64,000 nucleotides of DNA from Bin34 sp965219935 (GTDB lineage Bacteria; Chloroflexota; Anaerolineae; Caldilineales; Caldilineaceae): assembly GCA_965219935.1 (NCBI GenBank), contig CBDCOU010000003.1:4216001-4280000 (forward strand). The letters run 5' to 3'. The notes below the pieces were generated by a model, which worked only from the letters and a program-made list of their open reading frames with translations, searched no databases and was not told where the DNA came from. Every line of letters starts with the position of its first letter. The stretch's first letter is position 1. The position numbers and the translations under genes were made by a program. This document shows positions 16,961-26,569 of this stretch, piece by piece.

Positions 16961-17842
16961 CTATTCCCTGTAGACCTCGCGCCGATGCCAGGCCAGATTG
17001 TCGGGATGAGGACGGTCGTCCGGATGCTCCGGTGTGTGGAGGCGGCTTCCCGGTATTGGCATGATCCAGCCACTGCCCCCGGGATCTTCAACGTGTAGCC
17101 GAGACGAGATTTCCAGACGCAGGTCGTCCGAAATCGTGAAGCCTCCCACATCAAACAGCTTCTGATGCAGGGTGCACAGGGCCAGGGCGTTGGAAAGGCT
17201 GAATTCACCCCCGTGGGAGTGCCAGTGAATATGGGTGAGCTGAATTCCCAAAGGAGTTCCGCCAACCCACACCCCGTTTCTGCAGACGGCACACCGGTTC
17301 CGGTATGCCTTCAGGACCGTCTCCCGAAATCCCGCCACCACCGCGCGCTGCCGTGGGGAAGCCTGCGCGGAACGCGATGCCGGATCCCAAAGTTCGGACA
17401 CGCCCAGCATCTCGAGCAGATCGGGTTGAACGCTCTTGGTGAAGTGCAGGTCGAGCAGGTGCAGCACCGTTTCCTTCATCAGGTAGCGGTTGTTGACCAG
17501 CAGGTCGTGCACCGATTGCGGGAAGCCGCCCAACGCGGTGGGCTCGGACTCGGAGTCGGTGGCCGATGTCTCCATTTCCCACAGGCCACTGCCTGCGAGA
17601 AGCCCGAAAGGCAATGCGGGTTGCGTTCCTGCCGGCGGCGGCCCGAACACCTCCCAAATCGGTTGCGCTTCGGCTGCCAGATTACTGTGCGTACGGAGGC
17701 GCGGCATGCCGTGAACCACCCCCCGCACAGCCAGCAGGACCAGCAAGGCCTTGCCGGGTGCCCGGCGTCCGTCTCCGGAATGAACCTCCAGACCGGCGAT
17801 GTGTGAGCGGTAGACATCTTGCGTCATTGCGGATGTGGGCAT
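16961..17842 (-). CDS. HNH endonuclease resembling phosphorothioate-DNA-binding (ScoMcrA-type) enzymes
   Basis: A 293-residue protein. Residues about 10-170 resemble the sulfur-binding domain of type IV enzymes that read phosphorothioated DNA (RRAPGKALLVLLAVRG; WEVFGPP; GGFPQSVHDLLVNN). The C-terminal HNH domain has CAVC, the metal/catalytic HIHWHSHGG and ALCTLHQKLFDVGGF. The ATG at 17842 follows AGAGGAG by 11 bases; an internal ATG at 17827 is possible. Known relatives restrict incoming DNA carrying Dnd-type sulfur marks. No dnd modification genes are visible in the window, as expected for a modification-dependent enzyme. Substrate specificity is inferred from family memory. Confidence 0.75.
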   Translation of the reverse strand: MPTSAMTQDVYRSHIAGLEVHSGDGRRAPGKALLVLLAVRGVVHGMPRLRTHSNLAAEAQPIWEVFGPPPAGTQPALPFGLLAGSGLWEMETSATDSESEPTALGGFPQSVHDLLVNNRYLMKETVLHLLDLHFTKSVQPDLLEMLGVSELWDPASRSAQASPRQRAVVAGFRETVLKAYRNRCAVCRNGVWVGGTPLGIQLTHIHWHSHGGEFSLSNALALCTLHQKLFDVGGFTISDDLRLEISSRLHVEDPGGSGWIMPIPGSRLHTPEHPDDRPHPDNLAWHRREVYRE

Positions 17843-18051
17843 CGGTCCACATTCTCCTCTGTTCAACGGTGACGGGGCGTACTTGCTGTAAGACGTCACG
17901 GTAATCCTACCGGCTGCTGCAGGGATGGCGGCTTGGCCAAACCCTGAGGGTTGGTTGTTGTTCAGATTTGGGCGGCCAAGACTGTCGTGGCACCGTCGGT
18001 CGGATGTGGGAAATGCAGCGGTTTCGCGCACATGCCCGGACGAACATTCCC

Positions 18052-21000
18052 CTACCGCCAGTCCGGGCGCGTAACGTTCTCGAACCGCCGTCCGGGCAGC
18101 TGCAGGCTCCAGGCACGGTGGGTGTCAATGTTCATGGTGTTGTCGATGCGCGAAACCTCGCCCTGGATTACTACCAGCGGCTGTTTCAGTTCCTGCTTGT
18201 ACGCCTGCCAGACATCCGGCCAGACCGCCACCGGAATCAGGCCCCATTCATCCTCCAGCGTGATGAAGACGGCCTTGGCCAACGGTCGCTGACGGCGTAC
18301 CACGCGTCCGGCCACGCGCACGATCGTGCCGTGCGCAATCCCGTCCAGCTGGTTGCTGCGCAGCACATCGTCGGTCAGTTGGGGACGCGCCAGTTCCATC
18401 ACATGGCCGGCCGGCGACAGACCCAGCGTGGCGTATTCGCTCAGCATGCGGTCCGCCGCGCTTTCGGGGGCCAGATCCGCCATTATCCCGTCCACGGGCA
18501 GATCCAGTTCAGGATGGCCGCTGCGCTCCGGACGATGGCGCACCCCGATTTCCCACAGGGCCTGCCGGCGGTTTGTCACGCCCGGCAGGTTGTCCACGGC
18601 GCCGGCTCGCACCAGGTTTTCCAGGGCCGCCTGCCGCAGGCGGCTGCGGGAGACCAGGTCGGCCAGGTTGGTGAAGGGGGTGTCGGCCCGCGCCGCCAGC
18701 AGGGTTGCGGCCAATCGCGCATCCAGCCCCTTGACCTGGGTCAGCCCCAGGCGCATGGCCCGTGGTCCATCCGGCACGGTCTTGAGGTCGGAACGGTTCA
18801 CATCCGGATGGTGCACTGTCAGGCCCATGTGCCGGGCCTCCACTTTCAGGGTCTCCGGATCCCAGAAGCCCATCGGCTGCTGGTTGAACAGTGCGATGAA
18901 GAACTCCAGCGGCCAGTAGCGCCGCAGCCAGGCCATCTGGTAGGCCGTGAAGGCAAAGGCCAAGGCATGCCCTTCCGGAAACATGTAGTGGGGATTGAAC
19001 GTGGCGAAGATCCGGGCAGCCGTCTCCTCCGGCACGCCGCGGGCGGCCGCACCTGTGCGGAACACGTTCCAGTAGTGCGCGATTAGATCCTCGTTGTTGC
19101 GGCGGGCAAAGGCCCGGCGCAGGAGATCCGCCTCGCGCGCAGTCAGGCCGGCCACGTCCATGCCCAGGTGAACCACCTGATCCTGGAAGAGAATGATGCC
19201 CAGCGTGCGACCCAGCGCCTCTTCCTCCAGCGGATGGTCGTAGTCCCAGGACGTACCACCGCGGCGGCGCAGGAACTCCGCCACCCCGTCATTGGCGCCC
19301 ACGCCCGGTCGCACCGCGGCCACTTCCATGGCCAGGTCGTAGATGTTCTCCGGCCGCAGGCGCGTGATCGTTTGCATCTGGGCCGCGCTTTCCACTTGGA
19401 AAACGCCCACGGTCTTGCCGGCTCCCAAGTCCCCGTAGACGGTCGGGTCCGCGATGTCGATGCGACTCAGATCGAGGTCGGTGCCTGTGCGTTCCCGAAC
19501 CAGTGCCACGGCCTCCTGCATCTGGGAAAGGGCCCCCAGCGACAGCAGGTCAATCTTGACGAAGCCGGCGTCGTCCACGCTGCCCTTGTCCCACTGGCAG
19601 ACCACGCGTCCTTCGATGGCGGATGGCTGCACCGGCACCATATCGGTCAGCGGGATGGAGGAGATTACCATGCCGCCCGGGTGCTGGGCCACGCCCTTGG
19701 GAAAGCCGCCCAACTGGCCGGAGAGGGTGGCCAGTTCCCGCCAGCCCGGCTGCTCCAGCTTGTCCCGGTAGCCCGGCAGGGTGACCAGTTCGTCGGCCAG
19801 TCCGCGGACCCTGGATTCTGCGATGTTGGCCAGCCGTCCGATCTCTTCCGACGGCAGGCCCAGTGTGCGGCCCAGATCCCGGATGACCCCCCGCGTCTTG
19901 TAGGTGGCGAACATGCCGGTCAGGGCTGCGTGTTCCCAGCCCCACTCCTCAATCAGACGCAGGATCAGCTTCTCCCGGATGTCGCGCGGAAAGTCCAGAT
20001 CGATGTCCGGCGGACCGGCCATGTCCTCCGGCATGAAGCGCTCCAGGGGCAGGTCGTAGGCCAGCGGATCCACATGGGACAGGCCGATGAGATAGCCCAC
20101 CACCATCACCACGGAGGAACCCCGCCCCCTTCCGGGCGCCAGCCATGGAACCGGTATGTCCCGGTCCGCATGCCCCAGGTCCCGCATCACCTCGCGCGCC
20201 AGTTCGATTACGCGGTGGTAGATCAGGAAGAAGCCGGCCAGCCGGTGCTGGCGGATTCGTCTCAATTCTTCGTCCAAACGGTCCCGGACACGGCGCGTCA
20301 CGCGTCCGTAGCGGTACCGGGCGGCCTCCCGGCACATGGCTTCCAGCCAGCTTTGGGCATCATGGCCCCGAGGCGTCGGGGCATCGGGAAAGCGGTAGCG
20401 GTCGGTCATGTAGTGCTCCAGGTTGAAGCCGGCGCAGCGCTCCGCAATACGCACGCTGTTGGCCATGGCATCCGGATGGTCCTGGAACGGAAGTGCCAGT
20501 TCAGCCCCGCGCTTGAGCCAGTACTGGCTGTTGGCCTTCAGGCGGGCGCGGGCTTCGGACAGGGAGCTGTTGAGACCGATGGCCACCAGGACATCGTGCA
20601 GGCGGGCCCGCCTGCGGTCGTGGTACCAGACCTCGTTGGTGGCCACGCAGGCCACGCCGCAGTGGTCCGCCAATTCCCGCAGACGCCGGTTGCGCTCGCG
20701 GTCGCCATGCACCAGGTGCTGCTGCAGCTCCAGAAAGACGGAGCCGCGTCCCAGCCAGGCAATGGCCTGTTCCACGATCTGTCGGGCCTCACGCCAGTGA
20801 CCGGCCTCAATCCGGTCCGCCAGCAGGCTGCCGGGCGCCCCGGTGAGTTGCATCAGGCCGTTGCCGTCAACCAGCTTCGCCAACTGTCCGACGGGCAGTC
20901 GGGGTGTGCGCCGCTGGCCGTCCCGATGGGCCTGCGAGAGCAGGCGGCAGAGGGCCGCGTAGCCATGCCCGGACTCCGCCAGCAGGGTGACGGAACCGCT

Positions 21001-21228
21001 GCGTTCCCCTTCCTGCACCACCAGGTCGGCGCCGGTGACGGGCTGGATGCCCAGACTGTTGGCAAGACGGGCAAATTCCAGGGCACCACACAGATTGCCG
21101 GTGTCGGTCAGGCCCAGCGCAGGCTGTTCCAGCTCGGCCGCCTTGGTCAGCAGTTCCGAGACGGAGGAGGCACCGGCGTGGAAGGAATACCAGGAGTGGG
21201 CGCGCAACTCCACATAGTCTTGCGACAT
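18052..21228 (-). CDS. dnaE2: Error-prone DNA polymerase III alpha homologue (DnaE2/ImuC)
   Basis: A 1058-residue C-family polymerase of DnaE2 length. It begins with a PHP domain (YVELRAHSWYSFHAGAS, ALGLTDTGNLCGALEF), has the polymerase active-site motif PDIDLDF at about 407-413 and the GRGRGSSV motif just before it, then the DnaE finger and helix-hairpin-helix region (LTQVKGLDARLAATLLAAR) and an OB fold near the end. DnaE2 performs translesion synthesis together with ImuB during the SOS response. The ATG at 21228 is two bases after the imuB stop, so the genes are co-transcribed and probably translationally coupled. The long upstream open frame overlapping imuB is a shadow. Confidence 0.95.
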   Translation of the reverse strand: MSQDYVELRAHSWYSFHAGASSVSELLTKAAELEQPALGLTDTGNLCGALEFARLANSLGIQPVTGADLVVQEGERSGSVTLLAESGHGYAALCRLLSQAHRDGQRRTPRLPVGQLAKLVDGNGLMQLTGAPGSLLADRIEAGHWREARQIVEQAIAWLGRGSVFLELQQHLVHGDRERNRRLRELADHCGVACVATNEVWYHDRRRARLHDVLVAIGLNSSLSEARARLKANSQYWLKRGAELALPFQDHPDAMANSVRIAERCAGFNLEHYMTDRYRFPDAPTPRGHDAQSWLEAMCREAARYRYGRVTRRVRDRLDEELRRIRQHRLAGFFLIYHRVIELAREVMRDLGHADRDIPVPWLAPGRGRGSSVVMVVGYLIGLSHVDPLAYDLPLERFMPEDMAGPPDIDLDFPRDIREKLILRLIEEWGWEHAALTGMFATYKTRGVIRDLGRTLGLPSEEIGRLANIAESRVRGLADELVTLPGYRDKLEQPGWRELATLSGQLGGFPKGVAQHPGGMVISSIPLTDMVPVQPSAIEGRVVCQWDKGSVDDAGFVKIDLLSLGALSQMQEAVALVRERTGTDLDLSRIDIADPTVYGDLGAGKTVGVFQVESAAQMQTITRLRPENIYDLAMEVAAVRPGVGANDGVAEFLRRRGGTSWDYDHPLEEEALGRTLGIILFQDQVVHLGMDVAGLTAREADLLRRAFARRNNEDLIAHYWNVFRTGAAARGVPEETAARIFATFNPHYMFPEGHALAFAFTAYQMAWLRRYWPLEFFIALFNQQPMGFWDPETLKVEARHMGLTVHHPDVNRSDLKTVPDGPRAMRLGLTQVKGLDARLAATLLAARADTPFTNLADLVSRSRLRQAALENLVRAGAVDNLPGVTNRRQALWEIGVRHRPERSGHPELDLPVDGIMADLAPESAADRMLSEYATLGLSPAGHVMELARPQLTDDVLRSNQLDGIAHGTIVRVAGRVVRRQRPLAKAVFITLEDEWGLIPVAVWPDVWQAYKQELKQPLVVIQGEVSRIDNTMNIDTHRAWSLQLPGRRFENVTRPDWR

Positions 21229-21230
21229 GC

Positions 21231-22688
21231 TCAGTAGTCCTGTTGGAACCAGTCTCCGCTCTCCAGATCGCGGAAGACGGTGATGCGCTTGCCGGGATCC
21301 AGTTCCAGCCGGCAGTAGCGCCGTCGTACCTGTTCCCGACGCCACCATTCGGTCTCCACCTCCCACAGATCCAGAATGCGGGCCACCCGCTGCCAGCGGC
21401 CGTTGCCGGCCAGGTCCACCCGGTGCGGCAGGGAGGGCCGGCTGCCGCTCTCCACGGTTAACGGACGGGGCATGTTCAGGGGATTCAGTTCCTCGCCCAG
21501 GGCCCAGCGCCGCTCCGGCAGGCGGGACTCCGGCTCGATCGGAATCAACCGGTCGGCTCCCGCGATCAGGCCGGCCAATCGCGTTTGGGACTGGGCCTTG
21601 TCGGCATCTCCCCATAGGGTGTGCTGGCGGCCGACGGTGCGTTGGCTCAGGCCGGTGAGGGTCAGGGTAAGGTTCTCCAGTTCCCCGACCGGATAGCGGG
21701 AAGCTCCTTCCGGGCTGCGCGCAGCCAGTCCGCTTTGCAGGAGGCGCAGCATTTCCTCGCCATCGCTGATGGCCGTGTTCGAGGTGCGCTCAAAGTGCCA
21801 GGTGCCGCCCTCGGCCAGGGAACCCCTGACAATGGCGCGGCGCACCTCCCGGTTGTGGAGTTCACGGCGTTGCCAGATGCGCTGCGAGAGTGCCTTCAGG
21901 CCGGCTTCCAGCGTGGTTACGGAGTCGGAGGGAAAGGGGAAATCCAATTGTTCCTGGACGGAGACGGGCAGTGTGGCCGGTACCACCGGTTCCCGATCCA
22001 CGCCCCGGGCCAGTTCCCAGGCCCGGCGGCCAGCCGGACCGAACTGGGCTTCCAGGGCACCCGCGGACTGGCGCGCCAGTGCACCGAAGGTGTGAAGGCC
22101 GAAGATGTGCAGGCGGTCCGCCATCTCCAGGGATATGGGCAGTTGACCGACTGGGAGGGGAGCCAGCCGCCGGCACACGGCCTTTCGATCCCCGGATAGG
22201 CGCTGTACCCCGCCGGCTTCGGCCTGCAGGGCGGCACAGCGGGCCGGGAACTTGCCGGCGGCCACGCCCAGACGGGGTCGCCAGTGGCTGTCGCAGGCGG
22301 CCAGCAGGGTCTGGTGCAGATTGTCCGGGCCGCCGTACAGGTGGGCCACGCCGGTCAGGTCCAGATGAAAGGTGCCCGGTTCCCCCGGTTCAATGCGATC
22401 CGTCACCTCGGCCAGGGCTGCAAGCAGATCGTGGGATACCTCCTCGTAGTGCTCCGTGTCGGCCCACAGGGCCACGGCCTCCTTGCAGCGGGAGAGGGCT
22501 GCCTCAAGCGGCTCCCCAATGCGTGCTTCACCAGCCTGCGGCGTGCGATCCAATACGCGCGGCCGGCCGGCGCCGCCATCGCAGATGATCAGCGGCCGCC
22601 CCTCCAGTTCGGGACGGCGGTGCAGTTCCGCCTTGGCCGGCAGGTGGGTGATCAGCAGGCAGCCGATGGGTTTTGCGGGCGGATGCAC
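21231..22688 (-). CDS. imuB: ImuB, catalytically inactive Y-family polymerase
   Basis: About 485 residues. The N-terminal region (GCLLITHLPAKAELHRRPELEG) and the central FHLDLTGVAHLYGG / GVAAGKFPARCAA segments match ImuB, a Y-family-like scaffold that recruits DnaE2 and the sliding clamp to lesions. ImuB proteins lack the acidic catalytic residues of DinB. The C-terminal region is Trp-rich around WEVETEWWRREQVRRRYCRLELD. I chose the GTG at 22688 because family members start just before the first beta strand; a TTG at 22775 would add 29 residues read from AT-rich promoter-like DNA. imuA, often the first gene of this operon, is absent. Confidence 0.9.
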   Translation of the reverse strand: MHPPAKPIGCLLITHLPAKAELHRRPELEGRPLIICDGGAGRPRVLDRTPQAGEARIGEPLEAALSRCKEAVALWADTEHYEEVSHDLLAALAEVTDRIEPGEPGTFHLDLTGVAHLYGGPDNLHQTLLAACDSHWRPRLGVAAGKFPARCAALQAEAGGVQRLSGDRKAVCRRLAPLPVGQLPISLEMADRLHIFGLHTFGALARQSAGALEAQFGPAGRRAWELARGVDREPVVPATLPVSVQEQLDFPFPSDSVTTLEAGLKALSQRIWQRRELHNREVRRAIVRGSLAEGGTWHFERTSNTAISDGEEMLRLLQSGLAARSPEGASRYPVGELENLTLTLTGLSQRTVGRQHTLWGDADKAQSQTRLAGLIAGADRLIPIEPESRLPERRWALGEELNPLNMPRPLTVESGSRPSLPHRVDLAGNGRWQRVARILDLWEVETEWWRREQVRRRYCRLELDPGKRITVFRDLESGDWFQQDY

Positions 22689-22729
22689 GGCAGTCTTGGC
22701 TCGATGGGGCAAGGAGGGTTCGTGAACAT

Positions 22730-22775
22730 GAGCATACCAATATACGAATAATATATCAAATATATTCACGGGCAA
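22730..22775 (-). promoter_or_regulatory. AT-rich promoter-like region upstream of imuB
   Basis: A short run of very AT-rich DNA (TATATTTGATATATTATTCG on the minus strand) lies between the divergent imuB and Gfo/Idh/MocA genes. A GTTC-AC-GAAC element sits between it and the imuB start. This is where an SOS promoter is expected, but no LexA site of a known consensus was confirmed. Confidence 0.35.
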
Positions 22776-22987
22776 TCCGGTTGACTTGCTTTGCCATGGC
22801 GGATCGGGACGTTTGCGACCTGTTTACGTGGAACAGCGATGTGAACGGGAAGAACCTCACATGCAGTACGGCCTCGGGGACACATGGTGTCGCCGGGAGA
22901 GGGAAGGGACTGCCTACTCGGCATCGGTCGTTCCGTCCGTTGGCAGTAGACTCGTCCTGTCGACTCACTTGACCAAGGACGGGAGCC

Positions 22988-24058
22988 ATGCAGGCAGCCC
23001 TTGTGGGATTGCAGCATCCGCATGCCATGTCGCATCTGGCCACGCTTCAGCAACTGCCTGAGGTGGATTCCATCGTGGTGTGCGGTGAAAGCCGGGAGGA
23101 TCTGGAAAGGGTCAAGGTCGGGCAGGGCGCCAAGGTGACGGCCTGGCACACCGACCCGGCCGCAATGCTGAAGGAGCATCGCCCCTTCTTTGCCATCGTC
23201 TGCGTTCGCAACGACCGCGGACCCGCCAGTTTCAGCCGGGTTCTGGAAGCCGGCGTCCACCTCATGGCGGAGAAGCCCATTGGCCGCAATGCCGCGGAAA
23301 CGCAACAGGTTCTGGATACGGCCGCCCAGGGCGAAGCCCTGCTGTCCGTCTGCTATCAGACCAGGAGCTACCCGGTCTTCCGCCAGATGCGGTCCATCCT
23401 CCGGGAGGGCCTGCTCGGGGAATTGCTGTCGGTGGAGGTCCGGGCCCTCTATACCCAGGTCAAGGACCGCAACCCGCGCCACTGGCTGTTCAACAAGGAG
23501 CATGCCGGAGGCGGCGTGATCTCATGGCTGGGGTGCCACGACCTCGACCGCATTCGGTTCATCACGGGCGAGGACTACGCCACCGTGTCCGCCCAGGTGG
23601 CCACGCGCAGCGGCGAGGACATCGACGTGGAGGACATAGCCAATCTGTCGTTGACCCTGGAGTCCGGGACACTCGTGTCGATGCACCTGGGCTACGTGCT
23701 GGGGCAGAGTGGAGCCGGGTACCACAACCCGGCCGGGAACGACGTGTACCTCGGTGTGAACGGCCGTCTGGGCCGCATGTACGTAACCGGCATTGGCCTG
23801 GGCCAGGCCTCCCGGTTGTACGTGGAGACCCTGCATCCCGCCTGGAATGCAGCCCCCAAGCGATCCTTCGAATTCGAGATTGCGGACTCCCCGGCCTACT
23901 GCGGCGTGGCCGGGGAGAATTTCATCCGCCGCTTTGTGCACGCGGCCCAGGGGCGGGTGGCACCCCTGACCACGGGCGAGGATGCACTGCACGTGGCGCG
24001 CGTGATGGATGCCGCTTATGCCTCCAGCGAAACCGGACGCAGGATTGCCCTCGTGTAG
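22988..24058 (+). CDS. Gfo/Idh/MocA-family NAD(P)-dependent oxidoreductase
   Basis: A 356-residue two-domain dehydrogenase. The N-terminal Rossmann part begins MQAALVGLQHPHAMSHL, a variant of the usual GxGxxG loop, and includes the hallmark EKPIGRN at about 95-101. The C-terminal domain begins near 125 with FRQMRSILREGLLGELLSVE and includes GGGVISWLGCHDLDRIRFI, supplying the expected catalytic His region. Family members oxidise or reduce sugars, inositols and related polyols; the substrate cannot be read from sequence. It ends 14 bases before the end of the convergent penicillin-acylase-family gene. ATG start with GGGAG upstream. Confidence 0.9.
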   Translation: MQAALVGLQHPHAMSHLATLQQLPEVDSIVVCGESREDLERVKVGQGAKVTAWHTDPAAMLKEHRPFFAIVCVRNDRGPASFSRVLEAGVHLMAEKPIGRNAAETQQVLDTAAQGEALLSVCYQTRSYPVFRQMRSILREGLLGELLSVEVRALYTQVKDRNPRHWLFNKEHAGGGVISWLGCHDLDRIRFITGEDYATVSAQVATRSGEDIDVEDIANLSLTLESGTLVSMHLGYVLGQSGAGYHNPAGNDVYLGVNGRLGRMYVTGIGLGQASRLYVETLHPAWNAAPKRSFEFEIADSPAYCGVAGENFIRRFVHAAQGRVAPLTTGEDALHVARVMDAAYASSETGRRIALV

Positions 24059-24072
24059 CCTCCGCTCCGCGG

Positions 24073-26532
24073 TCAGTCCCCAGTGTCGGAGCCGTGCGGT
24101 ACCAGCATCATGGCTGCCTCCACATTCTTCAGGTCGTCGGCCGACGCCAAGGACAGTGTGGCCAGGCTGCCTGCCAGCCAATCCGGCAACTGATCACAGT
24201 AGTGCTCGCTGCCCGGATGTCCGGACTGTCCCGCGGCGTCAATGGAGTAGAGGTCCGGTGAGTCCGGCTCCAATTCAGCGACGATGCGATAGTTGGCTCC
24301 CATGTTGGCCGCGTAGTTGGGATCCATGCCGGTGTTGCAGACGGTGACCCCCGAACCCCCGACGGGATTGCCGCCGCGGTCCAACAGTTCGCCCAGAGCC
24401 TTGATGTAGGTCAGGGGATGGTGGAGATGAATGTGGTGCAGCCGTCCCCACGTCCACCGCTCCATGTCCGTCCCCAACTTCGTCTCAAGCTGGCGGCAGA
24501 CCTCCAGCATGGTCCGGGACACCTCATTGCAGCGGGTTTGCTCATTCTCAAACCAGCCTGCAGGATCGCTTTCCAACAAGGCGTTGGCAAGTCCGGCGAT
24601 GCTGTCGGCCACTTGGGTGGTCACAGCAGGAGGAAACCTTTGCGACGCGACACTGAGTTGCCATTGCGCAAAGAAGGTTTCGAAAAGCGCGCCCCCCACT
24701 GCATCCGGCTCCATGTGGCAGTCCCATGTCTGCAACCGCACCGCGGCTTCCCGCACCAACGGGGCGGAGTGCCCGTCCAGCAGGTGCAACAGGTGCGGCA
24801 GGCAGTCCTTGGCCCTGAGCGACAGCGTGTCTGCCTGCATTTCCATACAGGCTTGGCGTGTCATCCGGTCGTTGGCTTCCAGCAACTGTCGGACGCGTTG
24901 TGCGCGGTGGCCGCTGGCCCAGGTCCCGGACAGCGGATAGGGGTAGTCGTCGCCGGCGGTGCGGTTGTTGGCCGTGCGAATCCAACCCTGCTGTGGATTG
25001 GACATGGCCGGCAGTCCCCTGAAGGGCACCACGCCCTGCCAGGCATCCTCCGGTTCCCATGCCTTTCGGTATCCGCGGTGCCAGTTCCGGCGGATGGGAA
25101 TGGTCCCCGTGCACTGGTAGCCGATACTGCCTTCCGCGTCGGCAAACACCATACTCAGGGTAGGAACGCGCCAATCGGCCAGCGCAGCCCGGAACTCGTC
25201 GCACGTGCGCGCCCGGTTGGTTTTCATCAGGGCGCCGATTTCGGCACCCCGTTCGGTTTGGCCGTCCGGTCCCAAGGTGGCACCCATCCACCGCAGCGAG
25301 ACGGGTTCGCTGCCGCGGGCGGCCTCCGGCAGGAGATGATCGACAATCGGGCCCGTGGGCGAGTAGACCACTTCGAGGTTCACGGGATCTGCATTCCTCA
25401 CCTCGATGCGTTCCGTCAGGGAACGGGCGGGGATCCACTCTCCATCGGACAAGAACTGGTTTGGGTGGTCCGGGTCGGTTTGTTCCCGGTACAGGTCCCG
25501 TTGGGAACAGATGTTGTTGGTGATGCCGAAGGCCAGGTCGCGGTTGCGGCCGAACAGCAAACCGGGTACACCGATGTAGCCGGCACCGGCAGCATCCAGC
25601 CCTGCGCCGTCCACCAAGTGCGCCTCGTACCAGCAGGAGACGGCATTGAAGGCAATGTGGGGATCGCTGGCCAGCAGGGGATGGCCGGACCGGGAACGCG
25701 ATCCGGCCACGGTCCAGTTGTTGCTGCCGACGGCCTCCTCGGGATCGCCCACGGCCTGCCCCACGGGATCATGCAGGGAAGCCGGTACCGAACCGGGGGG
25801 CAGGATGCTCTCCGCGTCCGCTTCGCCCTGCAGGAATGCTTCGTACAGCGGTCCGTCCCCCAAGTGTCGACGGGCGATTTCCGGAACGTAGATGACCGGC
25901 AGGCGGACGGTCAGGTAGTACTGAAACTCGCACCAGATTGCGAGCGTGTCAATCGGCTGCCACGGCTCGGGGGCGTAGTCCAGCAGCGCGAACTCGATGG
26001 GGGGACTGTCTTGGGTTTCCTCCATCAACTGGTTGATGCCTTTGGCAAACGCCTTTAGTCGGCTGGCTACCGAATCCTGCATGACCTGCCACTGCGCCTT
26101 GGCGATGCGCGCAAAGCCGATTGTTCTGGCAATCGTGTCCCTTTGCAGGGCTGTCGGCGCGCCGCCCGTGGCCTCCGGACAGGCTTTGGCACCCAGGATT
26201 TCGGCCAGGCATCCGTGGGCCTGCCGACGGTAGTAGTCCAGTTGCCACAGGCGGTCCTGGGCCATGGCGTAGCCGTAGCCCGTGTACAGGTCCAGATCCG
26301 ATTCGGCATGGATGTGGGGGACGCCGCGTTGGTCGCGGAGAATGTGGACGGGAGACGACACCACCGAGGGGCATCGACCGTTCTGGTCGGGCACTCTCTG
26401 TTTCAACTGATCCCGCCACCAGGCCTGAAAATCGGCATGGTCAAGTCCAGCCTCTCTGCAGGCCTTCTGCGGGGAATGCTGCTGTCCCAGGAGGCGAAGC
26501 AGCAGAGCGGAGTTCGGTTGCGAATGTTTCAT
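24073..26532 (-). CDS. Penicillin-acylase-family N-terminal nucleophile hydrolase
   Basis: An 819-residue protein of the family that includes penicillin G acylase, cephalosporin acylase and AHL acylases. It is made as a precursor and cut to expose a catalytic Ser: here Ser270 in AVGSNNW, following a plausible spacer at about 240-268. Conserved features include DRLWQLDYYRRQAHGCLAEI early in the alpha chain, DPHI, SIGYQCTGTIP and a late GDDYPYPLSGTWASGHRA. Unlike the classical secreted enzymes it shows no signal peptide, so it may act in the cytoplasm on acylated amides. The substrate is unknown. Length is normal for the family. Confidence 0.9.
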   Translation of the reverse strand: MKHSQPNSALLLRLLGQQHSPQKACREAGLDHADFQAWWRDQLKQRVPDQNGRCPSVVSSPVHILRDQRGVPHIHAESDLDLYTGYGYAMAQDRLWQLDYYRRQAHGCLAEILGAKACPEATGGAPTALQRDTIARTIGFARIAKAQWQVMQDSVASRLKAFAKGINQLMEETQDSPPIEFALLDYAPEPWQPIDTLAIWCEFQYYLTVRLPVIYVPEIARRHLGDGPLYEAFLQGEADAESILPPGSVPASLHDPVGQAVGDPEEAVGSNNWTVAGSRSRSGHPLLASDPHIAFNAVSCWYEAHLVDGAGLDAAGAGYIGVPGLLFGRNRDLAFGITNNICSQRDLYREQTDPDHPNQFLSDGEWIPARSLTERIEVRNADPVNLEVVYSPTGPIVDHLLPEAARGSEPVSLRWMGATLGPDGQTERGAEIGALMKTNRARTCDEFRAALADWRVPTLSMVFADAEGSIGYQCTGTIPIRRNWHRGYRKAWEPEDAWQGVVPFRGLPAMSNPQQGWIRTANNRTAGDDYPYPLSGTWASGHRAQRVRQLLEANDRMTRQACMEMQADTLSLRAKDCLPHLLHLLDGHSAPLVREAAVRLQTWDCHMEPDAVGGALFETFFAQWQLSVASQRFPPAVTTQVADSIAGLANALLESDPAGWFENEQTRCNEVSRTMLEVCRQLETKLGTDMERWTWGRLHHIHLHHPLTYIKALGELLDRGGNPVGGSGVTVCNTGMDPNYAANMGANYRIVAELEPDSPDLYSIDAAGQSGHPGSEHYCDQLPDWLAGSLATLSLASADDLKNVEAAMMLVPHGSDTGD

Positions 26533-26569
26533 GACTGCGGGAGTTCCTCTTCCTGTTCCAACCAGCCGA

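Noticed and set aside
19168..21237. A 689-codon open frame on the plus strand
   Set aside because: It lies wholly opposite dnaE2, is Gly/Gln/His-rich and has no family pattern; it follows from the high GC content and codon use of dnaE2.
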